Shown in pieces: positions 48,464 to 58,438 of a DNA stretch of 62,022 nt. The stretch comes from Virgibacillus sp. AGTR (GTDB taxonomy: Bacteria > Bacillota > Bacilli > Bacillales > Amphibacillaceae). The translations under genes and the position numbers were made by a program. Position 1 is the first letter of the stretch, and each line of letters opens with the position of its first letter. The stretch spans positions 1-62,022 of the forward strand of contig NZ_JAJERH010000015.1 in assembly GCF_016919725.2 (NCBI RefSeq), in the 5' to 3' direction. The notes under the pieces are model-generated. The model made no database searches. It saw only the letters and a program-made list of their open reading frames with translations, and was not told where the DNA came from.

Positions 48464-49729
48464 CTATGTATCATCTGATCTAATTGATTCCTCTTCCTTT
48501 ACAAGCTGGCGATCATACATTTTGAAAAACGGATAATAAATGACCATCGCTACAATAATATTTACAATCATCAATAGACCGCCTCGGAAATCCCCCGTTG
48601 TTAAAACGCCTGAGAACGGGGGTGGTGTTGTCCATGGTATGATCACATATGGCTTCCCTACCAAACCAATTGACATAGAAAAATAGGTTAGGATTCCAAC
48701 TGCAAGTGGTGCAAGAATAAAGGGGATAACAAGGATCGGATTCATCACGACTGGAGCACCAAAAATAACTGGTTCACTAATATTAAAGACACTTGCCCAT
48801 ACTGACCCTCTTCCCAAGCTTTTTAAATGCTTGGATCGCGCGCGCCAAATAAAGAGAAGCGTCAGGGCTAAGGCCATACCAGATCCACCAACAGCCCACC
48901 AAATTGCCATAAACGGCTGGCCAACAATATGAGGCAATGCCTCACCAGCTTGATGTGCCGCAACATTTTCTTCCGTTAAGCTGTACCAAATTGGTGCCAT
49001 TACACTGGCAACGACGGAGATACCATGGATGCCAGACGACCATAGTAAATGAATAAGAATAATCGCTATAATAGCTCCCCAAAAGCTTCCTCCTAATAGC
49101 TGTAAAGGCTCTCTTAATACAGCACCTACGACCCCATGCAAGGACAGGTCCCAAGCGATTTTTAAAAACAAATCGACTCCCCAAACAATAGCAATAATAG
49201 CTGCACCTGGAATTAATGCTGTGAATGCCCGCCAAACAGACGGCGGGACTCCATCTGGCATACGGATGACAATATTTTTTTTCGTAAAAAAACGATACAC
49301 TTCAACCGTAAATATAGCTAATAAAATTGCAATAAACAGCCCTTCACTGCCCATTAAATTTAGAGGAATATTCCCTTCTTCTGTTAGAGGTGTTGCTACA
49401 AAGAATGCTGCAACACTGAGCACACCTGCAGATAGACCGTCCAGGTTATAGCTTCTTGCTAAATGATAAGCAATCGCAAATACAGCAATCAATCCTAATA
49501 GCCCAAATGTTGCGTTTACAGGTATACTTAGAGTTGGTGTAAATGGCTTCATAAATTCTGTCCAGGATTTAACAGGCGGTGAAGAAATAATTAAAAAGAT
49601 ACTCCCAATGATTAGTAACGGCATCGTAGCAATAATTCCATCGCGAATTGCCCGTAAATGTCGCTGCTCAGCTAGTTTTCCAGCAACCGGCATAAAGTAA
49701 TGCTCCATAAACGCTTGAAATCTCCTCAT
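48464..49729 (-). CDS. PTS lactose/cellobiose-type EIIC permease
   Basis: A 421-residue membrane transporter. Starts FMEHYFMPVAGKLAEQRHLRAIRDGIIATMPLLIIGSIF and has SEPVIFGAPVVMNPILVIPF and WTTPPPFSGVLTTGD motifs of the Lac family. It differs clearly from the licC product. It lies between an EIIB gene upstream and the NamZ-like gene downstream, with no EIIA in the operon. Substrate unknown; by neighbours, a beta-glucoside or a wall-derived amino sugar. Confidence 0.9.
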   Translation of the reverse strand: MRRFQAFMEHYFMPVAGKLAEQRHLRAIRDGIIATMPLLIIGSIFLIISSPPVKSWTEFMKPFTPTLSIPVNATFGLLGLIAVFAIAYHLARSYNLDGLSAGVLSVAAFFVATPLTEEGNIPLNLMGSEGLFIAILLAIFTVEVYRFFTKKNIVIRMPDGVPPSVWRAFTALIPGAAIIAIVWGVDLFLKIAWDLSLHGVVGAVLREPLQLLGGSFWGAIIAIILIHLLWSSGIHGISVVASVMAPIWYSLTEENVAAHQAGEALPHIVGQPFMAIWWAVGGSGMALALTLLFIWRARSKHLKSLGRGSVWASVFNISEPVIFGAPVVMNPILVIPFILAPLAVGILTYFSMSIGLVGKPYVIIPWTTPPPFSGVLTTGDFRGGLLMIVNIIVAMVIYYPFFKMYDRQLVKEEESIRSDDT

Positions 49730-49746
49730 ATACTCTCCCCTCCATT

Positions 49747-50049
49747 CTAGCGTAATAACTCCAAGGCTTGATTCAATACCTTATCTCCATCCATACTCCC
49801 ATATGCTTTCATATCAATTACTGCAAGTGGTACCCCAACAGCTTTTGCTTTTGCTGATAGTTCTCTTTGTTTATATCGAATTTGTGGTCCAAGTAAGATA
49901 AAATCCGAGGTTTCAAGCTGCCCCTCTAAGTCATTAACCGAATGTGCTTCAATTTGGATGCTCACCGATCTTGCTTTAGCCGCTTTTTTCATTCTCTCTA
50001 CGAGCATACTTGTACTCATCCCTAATGCACATAACAGCGTAACTTTCAT
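49747..50049 (-). CDS. PTS lactose/cellobiose-type EIIB
   Basis: 100 residues. Phospho-Cys7 in VTLLCALGMSTSMLVERM, then LGPQIRYKQREL and VIDMKAYGSMDGDKVLNQALELL. Works with the EIIC encoded downstream. It overlaps the GH4 gene by four bases (ATGA). The needed EIIA must come from elsewhere, perhaps LicA at 35737. Confidence 0.92.
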   Translation of the reverse strand: MKVTLLCALGMSTSMLVERMKKAAKARSVSIQIEAHSVNDLEGQLETSDFILLGPQIRYKQRELSAKAKAVGVPLAVIDMKAYGSMDGDKVLNQALELLR

Positions 50050-51365
50050 ACATGATCGCCTCCGAAATATAGAATTGGCTGGAAATAGGCTTCATTTGCA
50101 ATTAACATATCTTGTAATAATTCATGTGCTTTCTTTGCAGATGGAATTAACGGATGAATTGTCAATGCTTGTAAAGCAGTTCCTATTTTTCTTGTTACGG
50201 CAGCCTCCACGGTTAACTCTTCATATGTCTTAACAACTTGCAATAATCCCCTTATTTGTGGCGAAACATTTCCTGTTTGAATTGGTGTAATTTGCTGATT
50301 TTCAACTATGCAATTTACTTCAATGCAGACATCATTAGGTAAACAAGAAATGGCTCCATTATTTCTAACGTTTACTGTGTGAATTTGCTTATTATCTAAA
50401 TGAATTGAGGTAAGGAGGTTTACAGCCGCCTCCGAATAATAGGCACCTCCACGTTGTTCTAATGCATCAGGTTTTTCCATAGTAGATGGATCTTCATAAA
50501 TCGTAAATAGCTCTTTTTCGACTTGTTGGACTTGATCAGCTCTTGTGTAGCCTTTCTTGTAATTCTTTAACTGCTCAGCTAAAATTTGGTCTGTCTGATA
50601 ATAGTATTTATGATAGCCGCAAGGGATGGCTCCGAGTGATTGAAGAAATATGGGATCCCATTCAAGTCCTGGAATATTCTTTGCTTCATAACTCGCAGAT
50701 ACACCAGCTAACACATCGTTTAATCTTGATTTTCCTTTAATATAGAAATCGGTTATCCAATTTAAATGGTTGATACCGACAAACTGGATACTTACATCCT
50801 TCATCGGAACTTGATAGTCCTTAGCAAATTTTTTATAGAAGTTTATTGGATTATTACAAAGCCCAACGACTTTAACATTGCTATGCTTCAAAATAGCTTC
50901 TGTTATAATACCTGCCGGATTAGTAAAATTGAGCAGCCATGCCTCTGGAGCTAGTTCTTCTATGTCTTCACAAATATCCAGCATTACCGGAATCGTACGC
51001 AATGCCTTCATAAAGCCGCCAGCTCCGGTTGTCTCCTGACCAATAACCCCGTGCTTGAGCGATAAATATTCATCTGATCTGCGCATGTCCAATTGCCCCA
51101 CTCTAATTTGTGTAATCACATAATTAGCATCTTTTAGAGCTTCACGACGATCTAATGTTTCAACGATCTTGATAGAGCAATCAGCTTGTGCTATCATTCG
51201 TTTTGCTAAGCCTGCGATAATCATTAACTTTTCTCTTCCTTCTAAAATATCTACAAGCCAAATTTCTGAAACGGGCAATACATCGTAATTATTAATGATT
51301 CCTTCTATTAATTCCGGTGTATAAGAAGATCCTCCCCCAATGATGACAATTTTTAACGATTTCAT
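50046..51365 (-). CDS. 6-phospho-beta-glucosidase, GH4 (NAD/Mn-dependent)
   Basis: A 439-residue cytoplasmic family 4 glycosidase. NAD-binding IGGGSSYTPELIEG at residues 9-22. The Mn ligands are Cys170 (LCNNP) and His200 (GINHLNW). Family 4 uses a redox elimination mechanism and cleaves PTS-made 6-phosphoglycosides. First gene of the GH4-EIIB-EIIC-NamZ operon. Family 4 members of this type are usually 6-phospho-beta-glucosidases (LicH/CelF); given the NamZ neighbour, activity on a phosphorylated amino sugar is possible. Ribosome site GAGAGGAAG before the ATG. Confidence 0.9.
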   Translation of the reverse strand: MKSLKIVIIGGGSSYTPELIEGIINNYDVLPVSEIWLVDILEGREKLMIIAGLAKRMIAQADCSIKIVETLDRREALKDANYVITQIRVGQLDMRRSDEYLSLKHGVIGQETTGAGGFMKALRTIPVMLDICEDIEELAPEAWLLNFTNPAGIITEAILKHSNVKVVGLCNNPINFYKKFAKDYQVPMKDVSIQFVGINHLNWITDFYIKGKSRLNDVLAGVSASYEAKNIPGLEWDPIFLQSLGAIPCGYHKYYYQTDQILAEQLKNYKKGYTRADQVQQVEKELFTIYEDPSTMEKPDALEQRGGAYYSEAAVNLLTSIHLDNKQIHTVNVRNNGAISCLPNDVCIEVNCIVENQQITPIQTGNVSPQIRGLLQVVKTYEELTVEAAVTRKIGTALQALTIHPLIPSAKKAHELLQDMLIANEAYFQPILYFGGDHV

Positions 51366-51593
51366 ATAATACTTCCTCTCTGTAGTAAAAGTCCTTGGTA
51401 AAGTTTATTAACGAGGGAAGTGATTTAGTAGAAGTTTCGATATTTGTTAGAGGATTGTGCGAATTGAGCAACAGCATGAAGTACGTTATCATTTTTATCA
51501 TACCGTGTGCTTTTATTAAAGGATTTGTGGATATGCTCATACTTGGAGCGCTCGTAATCGATTCTGACGTCGCAATCGGGAGGTAGTAAATAG

Positions 51594-51630
51594 AAAAATG
51601 GGCAAAATCATTCGTCGATGACTTTACCCA
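51594..51630 (-). terminator. Rho-independent terminator of ptsG
   Basis: On the minus strand GGGTAAAGTCAT pairs with ATGATTTTGCCC (G-T tolerated), followed by ATTTTTC. It starts 26 bases after the ptsG stop. Confidence 0.7.
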
Positions 51631-51655
51631 CCACTAAACGTAGTATGTTTTTCTC

Positions 51656-53704
51656 TTATAGCTTCATTATATCTGTTTCTTCCTTCACTACATTTCCTGA
51701 TTTTTGTAGGGTCACTTGCTCCCCTTCACTTAAATTTGTAAATACTATCGGAGTAATGATAGGCAATCCTTTACTTTGAATGAAAGAAAGATCTGCTTTT
51801 AAAATAGGTTGGCCTGCTTGAACAGCGTCACCTTCTGTAACAAGTGCTTCAAAGCCATCTCCCTTTAAATTTACTGTATCAATACCTACATGAATGAGTA
51901 TTTCCTTTCCTCCTTCAGACATCATTCCAATTGCATGCTTGGTCGGAAAAACATTTACAATTTTTCCGTTCACTGGAGCAACGACGATCCCATCTTTTGG
52001 CATAATAGCAAAGCCATCTCCCATCATTTTTCCAGAAAACACTTGGTCTGGCACTTCTGTAATTGGTAGAAGCTCACCAGTCATCGGAGAAACAATTGAT
52101 TCATCCTTCAGCTCATTTTGCATGGCAGCCGGATTCACTTCTTCTATTTGCTGTTTTATTTCAGCTTCTTGATTAACCTCTTCTTCCCGAGGTATTTTTC
52201 CTGAAATAATATCTTGCATTTGCCCCTTTATCGTTTCCGAACGTGGGCCAAAAATGGCTTGAATATTATTTCCAACCTCTAGTACTCCAGAAGCTCCTAG
52301 TTTTTTCAATTGCTCCTTGTCTACTTCATTGATTGAATTAACCGAGACACGCAAACGAGTAATGCAAGCATCCAGATGCGAAATGTTCTTTTCTCCACCC
52401 ATTGCTGCTAATACATCATATGCAAACTCACCTGTTCTACCTTCCTTAGTTGCCGCCTCTTCTCCATCTTCCTCACGTCCTGGTGTCATTAGGTTAAATT
52501 TCTTAATGAAGAAACGGAAAATGACGTAATAGATAACTGCAAAGATCAATCCAAGTATAATCGTAATCCACCATGGTTCTTGACCTGGCAAAATTCCAAA
52601 TAACGCGAAATCAATCGCCCCGCCGGAAAATGTATAACCGATATTCACACTAAATATGGTCATTAATACGAAGGATAGCCCATCTAATACGGCGTGTAAA
52701 AAGAATAGTAATGGTGATACAAACATAAATGAAAATTCAAGTGGTTCTGTTATACCTGTTAAGAATGACGTTAATGCTGCTGATCCTAATAAGCCTGCTA
52801 CGAGCTTTTTCTTCTCTGGACGAGCAGCATGATACATCGCCAAAGCTGCAGCTGGCAAACCAAACATCATTATTGGAAATTCACCAGCCATGAAATTACC
52901 CGCTGTAATTTCTACACCATCTTTTAATTGGGCAAAAAATATCGTCATATCACCCCGCACCAAGTTTCCAGCCTCTGTGGTATACGAACCGAATTCATAC
53001 CAGAAAGGTGCATGGAAAATATGATGTAGGCCAAACGGAATAAGTAAACGCTTTATAAAACCGAAAAAGAATACAGCGAGATAGGTTCCTTCTTCAATTA
53101 ACCAATACGACGCGTCGTTCATTGCTTCTTGGACAGGTGGCCAGATGAACAGCAAAACAAACCCTGCTACAAATGACATAGCCGCGGTCGCAATCGGTAC
53201 AAATCGCTTACCAGCAAAGAATCCTAAAAATGAAGGCATTTCAATATCATGATAGCGATTATAACAAAATGCGGCGATTAAACCGACAATAATTCCACCA
53301 AAAACACCAGTTTGCAATGTCGATATTCCTAAAACAGATGCGAAACTAGGGTCAGATTCAAGCATATCTGGGGTTACACCAATCCAAGACCCCATTACTT
53401 GATTCAATACTAAATAACCAACAAGTGCAGCAAGTCCAGCAGCTCCATCACTTGCTAAACCTATTGCAACACCAATTGCAAAAATTAACGGTAAGTTATC
53501 AAAAATAATTCCACCAGCATCTTCCATCACTGTAGCAACGAGCTGTATCCAATCTGCTCCTAAAAATGGCAGATATTCAAGCATTGTTTCCTGCTGTGCT
53601 GCATTACCAAAACCTAAAAGCAGACCTGCTGCTGGTAATAATGCAACTGGAAGCATGAGTGCCTTACCAACTTTTTGTAATACACCGAAAGCCTTTTTAA
53701 ACAT
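51656..53704 (-). CDS. ptsG: PTS glucose permease EIICBA
   Basis: A 682-residue membrane protein that imports and phosphorylates glucose. EIIC spans residues 1 to about 405 ([50 protein letters not shown]). EIIB at about 430-510 has phospho-Cys in [17 protein letters not shown] spans about 535-665 with phospho-His in [13 protein letters not shown]. The sequence follows Bacillus subtilis PtsG along its length. The upstream glcT gene and the RAT/terminator leader confirm the glucose assignment over N-acetylglucosamine. Confidence 0.94.
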   Translation of the reverse strand: MFKKAFGVLQKVGKALMLPVALLPAAGLLLGFGNAAQQETMLEYLPFLGADWIQLVATVMEDAGGIIFDNLPLIFAIGVAIGLASDGAAGLAALVGYLVLNQVMGSWIGVTPDMLESDPSFASVLGISTLQTGVFGGIIVGLIAAFCYNRYHDIEMPSFLGFFAGKRFVPIATAAMSFVAGFVLLFIWPPVQEAMNDASYWLIEEGTYLAVFFFGFIKRLLIPFGLHHIFHAPFWYEFGSYTTEAGNLVRGDMTIFFAQLKDGVEITAGNFMAGEFPIMMFGLPAAALAMYHAARPEKKKLVAGLLGSAALTSFLTGITEPLEFSFMFVSPLLFFLHAVLDGLSFVLMTIFSVNIGYTFSGGAIDFALFGILPGQEPWWITIILGLIFAVIYYVIFRFFIKKFNLMTPGREEDGEEAATKEGRTGEFAYDVLAAMGGEKNISHLDACITRLRVSVNSINEVDKEQLKKLGASGVLEVGNNIQAIFGPRSETIKGQMQDIISGKIPREEEVNQEAEIKQQIEEVNPAAMQNELKDESIVSPMTGELLPITEVPDQVFSGKMMGDGFAIMPKDGIVVAPVNGKIVNVFPTKHAIGMMSEGGKEILIHVGIDTVNLKGDGFEALVTEGDAVQAGQPILKADLSFIQSKGLPIITPIVFTNLSEGEQVTLQKSGNVVKEETDIMKL

Positions 53705-53931
53705 GTTTATTCCTCCCTCTCTTCAATTAATACATAAAAAGTACAACATCCTATCTGCCAACTTAAACCACCATATCCTAGTAGTTACTTTATCTTTGCT
53801 TGTCCTCTAATACATCAACCATGTTGTGGTCTTCTTTCCATCCAAAATGAAGCTATAGGTATGAGAAGTATAAGTTGAAGCTAGATTATACAAACGTAAA
53901 CTTTGTACTTTCCTGTTTTGAAAAAACCAAC

Positions 53932-54016
53932 AAAAAAAGCATGAGCAGAGATCACCAATAAGGAGATAAGGAAAAACAATTCCTTACCCTCTTATTAGTA
54001 ATCTTTCCACTCATGC
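53932..54016 (-). promoter_or_regulatory. GlcT RAT/terminator leader of ptsG
   Basis: On the minus strand GCATGAG (54016-54010) pairs with CTCATGC (53945-53939) followed by a run of T: a terminator between glcT and ptsG. An alternative inner hairpin, AAGGAA/TTCCTTA, lies between the arms, and the 5' part overlaps where the RNA antiterminator target of GlcT is expected. When glucose is present, unphosphorylated GlcT would bind this part and prevent the terminator. Confidence 0.75.
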
Positions 54017-54044
54017 CTGATCGTATCAGTAACACGTAAAAGTT

Positions 54045-54887
54045 TTATTCATATTTTTGATATAAGCGTTGCAAATGCATCGTTAAATACACAGCTTCCG
54101 CTTCATATACTGGTTTTTTCATTGTTTGCTGCATAATTTTAACAAGCTTCCAAGCAAGATTATAGCATGTAGGGTACTCTTTTTTCAATAGAGAAGCAAT
54201 TTTTTCAGGCTCTTCGATGGCCTCACCTTTTAAAACTCTCTCAATTGTATAGCGAATATGCCTTACAAGCCTAATATATTCTATACCTTCACGATCTATC
54301 GTAATCTTTAATTGATCTTCTATCATATCAATTAACTGGGTTACTAATTGCGAATATTTATTAACCTCGGATAGGTTCTTATCTGAAATGGCACTATGCA
54401 CATGTAATGCAATAAAACCTATTTCACCTGCTGGCAAATTAATTTGGAGACGGTGATTAATAAATTCAACTATTTCGGAAGCAATTTCATATTCAAAAGG
54501 ATAAAGTACTTTCGTTTCAGAAAGAAACGGATTTTTAATTTCTAATCCCTTCTTCAACCGATTTACTGCAAAAAGAATATGATCAGTTAGCGCAACATGT
54601 ACAGCTTCATTCAGCATCTCATTCGCCCTATTCCGAATCATACCGATCGCTTGGATAATCGATTGCAGCAGATTCTCATCGATGTTTGGGAGCAGTTTTT
54701 TATATTGCTCCTGCTCTTTTTCATTTCGCAGGACAAATAACTTTTCAACTGCTTTTGCATCAATCTTTTGTTTCTTTTTATGGTGAAAACCGATACCATT
54801 TCCAATTAACACTACTTCTGATTGACGCTGGTCTAAGGCAATTAATACATTATTATTAAGAACTTTTTTCACGGTAAATGTATTCAA
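54045..54887 (-). CDS. glcT: GlcT transcription antiterminator of ptsG
   Basis: A 280-residue BglG-family protein. RNA-binding CAT domain at residues 1-60 (FTVKKVLNNNVLIALD; IGNGIGFHHKKKQKID). PRD1 at about 70-165 (EMLNEAVHVALTDHILFAVNRL; FIALHVHSA) and PRD2 at about 175-275 (IRLVRHIRYTIERVL; EAVYLTMHLQRL), with His residues phosphorylated by the PTS. It binds the RAT in the ptsG leader directly downstream. Start is TTG at 54887 with GGGGAC 8 bases before it. Confidence 0.94.
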   Translation of the reverse strand: MNTFTVKKVLNNNVLIALDQRQSEVVLIGNGIGFHHKKKQKIDAKAVEKLFVLRNEKEQEQYKKLLPNIDENLLQSIIQAIGMIRNRANEMLNEAVHVALTDHILFAVNRLKKGLEIKNPFLSETKVLYPFEYEIASEIVEFINHRLQINLPAGEIGFIALHVHSAISDKNLSEVNKYSQLVTQLIDMIEDQLKITIDREGIEYIRLVRHIRYTIERVLKGEAIEEPEKIASLLKKEYPTCYNLAWKLVKIMQQTMKKPVYEAEAVYLTMHLQRLYQKYE

Positions 54888-55065
54888 AGTTGTCCGTCCC
54901 CTTAAATCGGTATTTTTGCAGTGTGTTTGATTATAACATGTTTCATCTTTAGGAAAAACTATCTAGCAGGGGTATAAAAGATTATGAATGAAGTTTCCAA
55001 TAAAAGGGTAGTAAATAACGATGTTAATTGGATCACACGTTAAAGTTTATGAATCATTAGCAAGG

Positions 55066-55104
55066 AAAAAAAAGCATCCAAATTCTAGCTGATAATCCGG
55101 ATGC
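55066..55104 (-). terminator. Rho-independent terminator of the NO synthase gene
   Basis: On the minus strand GCATCC and GGATGC form a stem with an 18-base loop that has a further AGCTGATAATC region, followed by a run of eight T. About 10 bases after the gene. Confidence 0.82.
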
Positions 55105-55114
55105 CTTTTTACAC

Positions 55115-56209
55115 TTATTCCCAAAACCTGTCTTGGTAAAAATAGTTAGGTTTCTTTGTTGTATTATCGTATGGTTTATGAAAAATATGTGTAGTTGCAG
55201 GTGACAGTGGAGGAATAAGCCATGCCCATTTACCAGTCACGCTTCTTCCATGTTTAGCTTCTTGCTTCTCAAATATTTCAAATTGCTTCGCCGCTGTATG
55301 ATGATCGACAATCGAAACACCTGCTTTTTTATAGGACGCAAGAACAGCAGCATTTAATTCTACCAGTGCACGATCTTTCCATAATGTACTTAAGTGCTTT
55401 GTATTTAACCCCAATTGACTTGCAACAAGCGGAAGAAAATTATAACGATCTTCATCTGCAAAATTTCTTGCACCAATTTCAGTACCCATATACCAACCAT
55501 TGAAAGGTGAAGCCACATAGCTTAAACCACCGATCTCCAAACGCATATCAGAAATAATAGGAACTGCATACCATTTAACTTCTCTTCCAGCAAAGATGTC
55601 AATGGTTGGATGCTGGATAGGTACCTCAATAACTACATCATCTGGGATTTCCTGCCACTTTGGAGGTTGATCGTTCACTTGAACTACCAATGGTAACAAA
55701 TCAAAATGTGTACCTTTCCCTTCCCAGCCTAGCTTTTGGCATACCTTGGTAAACTCTATTGAAGCAGGATCTCCAACAATTCCTTCATCCGTTTCATAGC
55801 CTGCATACCGCAGCAGCTGATGATTCCAAATCTTTACTGGACTAGCTCCGGATTGAATCACCTCGGGTTGAAAAATGGTAATCATTGGTTTAACTTTACC
55901 ACCGTTCGTTGCTTTCTTTATATGGTCAATAAGATAAGCAAACACTTCTTCATTTGTTGTTGCCTTTCTTGCATCAATGACGTCCATTCGTTCCCAAAAT
56001 AAGCGGCCAATACAACGATTGGAATTACGCCAAGCCAATTTAGCACCGTACATAAGCTCGTCATAAGTATGTTGGTACGTACCATACACATCTATTTCTC
56101 GTTTTACCGCCTCACACCTGTTTTTAAAATCGGTAAATGCTGTCTCTAATTCCTGATGATACTGTGTAAGATAAGCCTCTGCTTCTTCCCAAAGTTTTAG
56201 TTTATTCAT
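55115..56209 (-). CDS. nos: Nitric oxide synthase oxygenase (bacterial)
   Basis: A 364-residue cytoplasmic heme enzyme that makes NO and citrulline from arginine, using a flavodoxin or other cellular reductase. The heme-thiolate Cys66 is in [13 protein letters not shown]; the substrate region [24 protein letters not shown] has the Glu that binds arginine. It ends in [15 protein letters not shown], the tetrahydrobiopterin-side end. No reductase domain, as in Bacillus enzymes. The start at 56209 has GGAGG 9 bases before it; the longer frame to 56290 adds 27 unlikely residues. Single gene. In Bacilli, NO made this way protects from oxidative stress and some antibiotics. Confidence 0.95.
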   Translation of the reverse strand: MNKLKLWEEAEAYLTQYHQELETAFTDFKNRCEAVKREIDVYGTYQHTYDELMYGAKLAWRNSNRCIGRLFWERMDVIDARKATTNEEVFAYLIDHIKKATNGGKVKPMITIFQPEVIQSGASPVKIWNHQLLRYAGYETDEGIVGDPASIEFTKVCQKLGWEGKGTHFDLLPLVVQVNDQPPKWQEIPDDVVIEVPIQHPTIDIFAGREVKWYAVPIISDMRLEIGGLSYVASPFNGWYMGTEIGARNFADEDRYNFLPLVASQLGLNTKHLSTLWKDRALVELNAAVLASYKKAGVSIVDHHTAAKQFEIFEKQEAKHGRSVTGKWAWLIPPLSPATTHIFHKPYDNTTKKPNYFYQDRFWE

Positions 56210-56379
56210 TTCCGTATGCCTCCGACTTTTGTCTCTATTCAGTCTACCAAATCTCCATCTATTTTGTGTGACAAAGTAGGAACAATCCATTTAAAATGTG
56301 TATCATTTCTAATGTAAGCAAAACCTTTTCTCCATATATCTTTTAAGGGAAACAAGCGAAAGATTAATTTGACATGATA

Positions 56380-56556
56380 TGAGACGAAAGAACAAAAGCG
56401 CAAGCACCCGATTAGAAACGTAGCGTCTGAAGCGAGTCAACGGAGATAGAGGAGTCACGGTGAGTTTGAGTTTCTGGGCGCTAAAGCTGGACGTGGCTCA
56501 ACACTCCCGGATTTGTCCACATGGGCTAATTTTTTAATTTCCTAAACTATGAAAAA
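56380..56556 (+). repeat. Dispersed repeat, A module (shortened)
   Basis: Matches 9610-9815 from GCGCAAGC.CCCGAT through AACGTAGCG, GAGTCAACGGAGATA and TTTCTGGGCGCT to CACATGGGC and TTTCCTAAACTA, but lacks about 40 bases in the middle (the GATGATGACTTAG.. segment). It lies upstream of the NO synthase gene. Confidence 0.8.
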
Positions 56557-56717
56557 AAGCAGCTAGGAAAGCTGATAGAGAGGATTCTTTGCAAATAACA
56601 GAAAGAAAATTTGAATTCCATATCAAAAGGAACCGGGAAAGACGACAGTAGGACCTTTCCCGATAATAATAAAGGAATCCTTAATGGACTTTTCTTAATC
56701 CTTAGGTAAAAAAATTT

Positions 56718-56924
56718 TTAGTCTTCTTTTTGATAATTTAGTTCAATTATAATTTCGTTTTTATTGATTGAGAAATTCACATTCCAACTTGGATATATTT
56801 GAAATTCTTGATTTTCTTCTACTTCCAAAATAGCATGTATTTCTTCGTAATCGTTTGAAATGAATGCTATTTTTTTGTATCATTATTAATGAAAAACATT
56901 AATTTCAAAATTTATATTATTCAT
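56718..56924 (-). pseudogene. Small broken gene of about 68 codons, unknown
   Basis: On the minus strand an ATG at 56924 with AGAGGT 6 bases upstream gives MNNINFEINVFH, then three stops in a row, and the same frame continues KKIAFISNDYEEIHAILEVEENQEFQIYPSWNVNF to a stop at 56718. Reading one base over for the middle restores HNNDTKK, so a pair of compensating single-base changes fits. The protein would be acidic and beta-rich; no family recognised. It could also be an assembly error. Confidence 0.5.
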
Positions 56925-56986
56925 TTGCTTACCTCTTTCAATTTTGAGATTAACATAAAGCGCTAAGGCATTCAGGAAAAAAACAT

Positions 56987-57274
56987 AGACTGGGACAAAA
57001 CACCTTCTTTACTCAAAATACGAATAATCATGTTATCAATAGGAGTATCATCGCCGCACCGTGAAATTATACGCGCTTTCCGGGCACGGCCTCAGCTAAC
57101 TTGGTAAAGAAAAACACGTTACCAAGTGGATCTTCGGACTCGTGCTGTTCCCGCCGGAGTCTCGCTTATTTCAGGTGCTAAATGAATGATTCTGATCAAA
57201 AAACGACAAGATAATTAATTGAAACTAATTATCTTGTCGTTTTTTATTGTTTCTTCATTCTTTTGTCTCAGTCT
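56987..57274 (+). repeat. MITE-like 288-bp element with terminator hairpin
   Basis: Ends AGACTGGGACAAAA and TTTTGTCTCAGTCT are inverted repeats. Inside it has TACGAATAATCATG, TATCAATAGGAGTATCATCG and a G+C-rich section, then a long hairpin at 57198-57245 (AAAAAACGACAAGATAATTA and its complement) that acts as a terminator for the leftward gene at 57315. Same length as the element at 24407-24694 but with a different central module. Confidence 0.85.
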
Positions 57275-57314
57275 CTTTTTTATTCTACAGGGTTTGTACC
57301 CCTTTTTTGTAAAT

Positions 57315-58421
57315 CTAGCTAAAAACCTTTTTTGCTACCGTATGCTTTTTCACTTCATTTCGATCCACTTCATAACCAATTCCTATAGCGTCCTGAACAG
57401 TCAAGACACCATTTTTTGCTACAACTTCTGGTTGGATAATATCCTTTTCCCAATACCTAGATGATGATGCTGTATCTCCAGGAAGTGTAAAATTAGCTAA
57501 TGCTGCAACCGCTATATTATGCGCACGTCCGACACCTGATTCCAGCATTCCACCGCACCACAATGGGATTCCTGCATTTTCACATAAATCATGAATTCGT
57601 TTCGATGCTGTTAATCCACCTACACGACCTATTTTTAAATTAATTATTTTACAGCTGCCTAATTCAATTGCTTGGCGAGCATCCTCAAACGAATGGATAC
57701 TTTCATCCAAACAAATTGGTGTATTAATTTGTTTTTGTAATTTTGCATGGTCAATTAGATCGCCAGCTGTTAGTGGCTGCTCAATCATCATTAAATTAAA
57801 TTCATCCAGTGCTTTTAATAGGTTGATATCGTCTAACGTATATGCAGAGTTTGCATCTACCATTAATGGGATATTAGGGAAATGTTTTCTTACCTCTCGC
57901 AAAACCTCTATATCTTTTCCTGGTTTAATCTTTATTTTAATTCGCTTATAGCCTTCATCCACTTTCTCTTGAATTGCTTGAATTAGTTTTTCATAACTAT
58001 CTTCAATCCCCAAACTAATTCCAACTTCAATACGTTTCTTCGTGCCTCCAAGACTTGTAGCTAATGATTCACCACATTGCTTCGCATATAAATCCCATAC
58101 TGCCCCTTCTAACGCAGACTTGGCCATATGATTACGCTTATACGGCTTAAACAATTCTTGAAGATCATCCGGATGAGTAATTTCTTGATTAACAACAAGC
58201 GGAATAAGAAACTTCTCTAGCATATACCAACTTTGTAACGTGAATTCCTCGCTATATAAGGGCCGTTCAGATGTAACCCCTTCTCCCCAGCCTGATATTC
58301 CATCATCGCCTTTTACTTCAACCAACAAAAATTCTCTATTCTGCTCCGTTCCAAAACTAGTGGTAAATGGATTTTTCATTTGCATTTGCATCTTATATAA
58401 AACTACTTCATTTATTCTCAT
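57315..58421 (-). CDS. N-acylamino-acid racemase/o-succinylbenzoate synthase-like enzyme
   Basis: A 368-residue enolase-superfamily enzyme of the MenC/NSAR type. The capping domain starts [20 protein letters not shown]. The barrel shows the two catalytic Lys in [10 protein letters not shown] and [10 protein letters not shown], and metal ligands in VDANSAY, MIEQPL and CLDESI. The [15 protein letters not shown] loop is typical of NSAR/OSBS. No menaquinone gene lies nearby; instead a YfcC transporter, an RpiR regulator and an M20 hydrolase do. So racemisation of N-acyl (for example N-succinyl) amino acids is more likely than menaquinone synthesis. It is 17 bases after the transporter gene. Confidence 0.88.
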   Translation of the reverse strand: MRINEVVLYKMQMQMKNPFTTSFGTEQNREFLLVEVKGDDGISGWGEGVTSERPLYSEEFTLQSWYMLEKFLIPLVVNQEITHPDDLQELFKPYKRNHMAKSALEGAVWDLYAKQCGESLATSLGGTKKRIEVGISLGIEDSYEKLIQAIQEKVDEGYKRIKIKIKPGKDIEVLREVRKHFPNIPLMVDANSAYTLDDINLLKALDEFNLMMIEQPLTAGDLIDHAKLQKQINTPICLDESIHSFEDARQAIELGSCKIINLKIGRVGGLTASKRIHDLCENAGIPLWCGGMLESGVGRAHNIAVAALANFTLPGDTASSSRYWEKDIIQPEVVAKNGVLTVQDAIGIGYEVDRNEVKKHTVAKKVFS

Positions 58422-58438
58422 CTAAAATTCACTCCTTT

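Noticed and set aside
51292-51540. Minus-strand frame of 82 codons overlapping the start of the GH4 gene
   Set aside because: It overlaps a strong start and ribosome site of the GH4 gene in another frame and has no protein features.
51656-53704. N-acetylglucosamine PTS (NagE/NagP) identity
   Set aside because: The EIICBA sequence follows PtsG throughout, and the adjacent GlcT with a RAT-type leader points to glucose.
57315-58421. Genuine menaquinone MenC
   Set aside because: The family allows it, but no men gene lies near and the neighbours form an N-acyl-amino-acid unit; kept only as an alternative.
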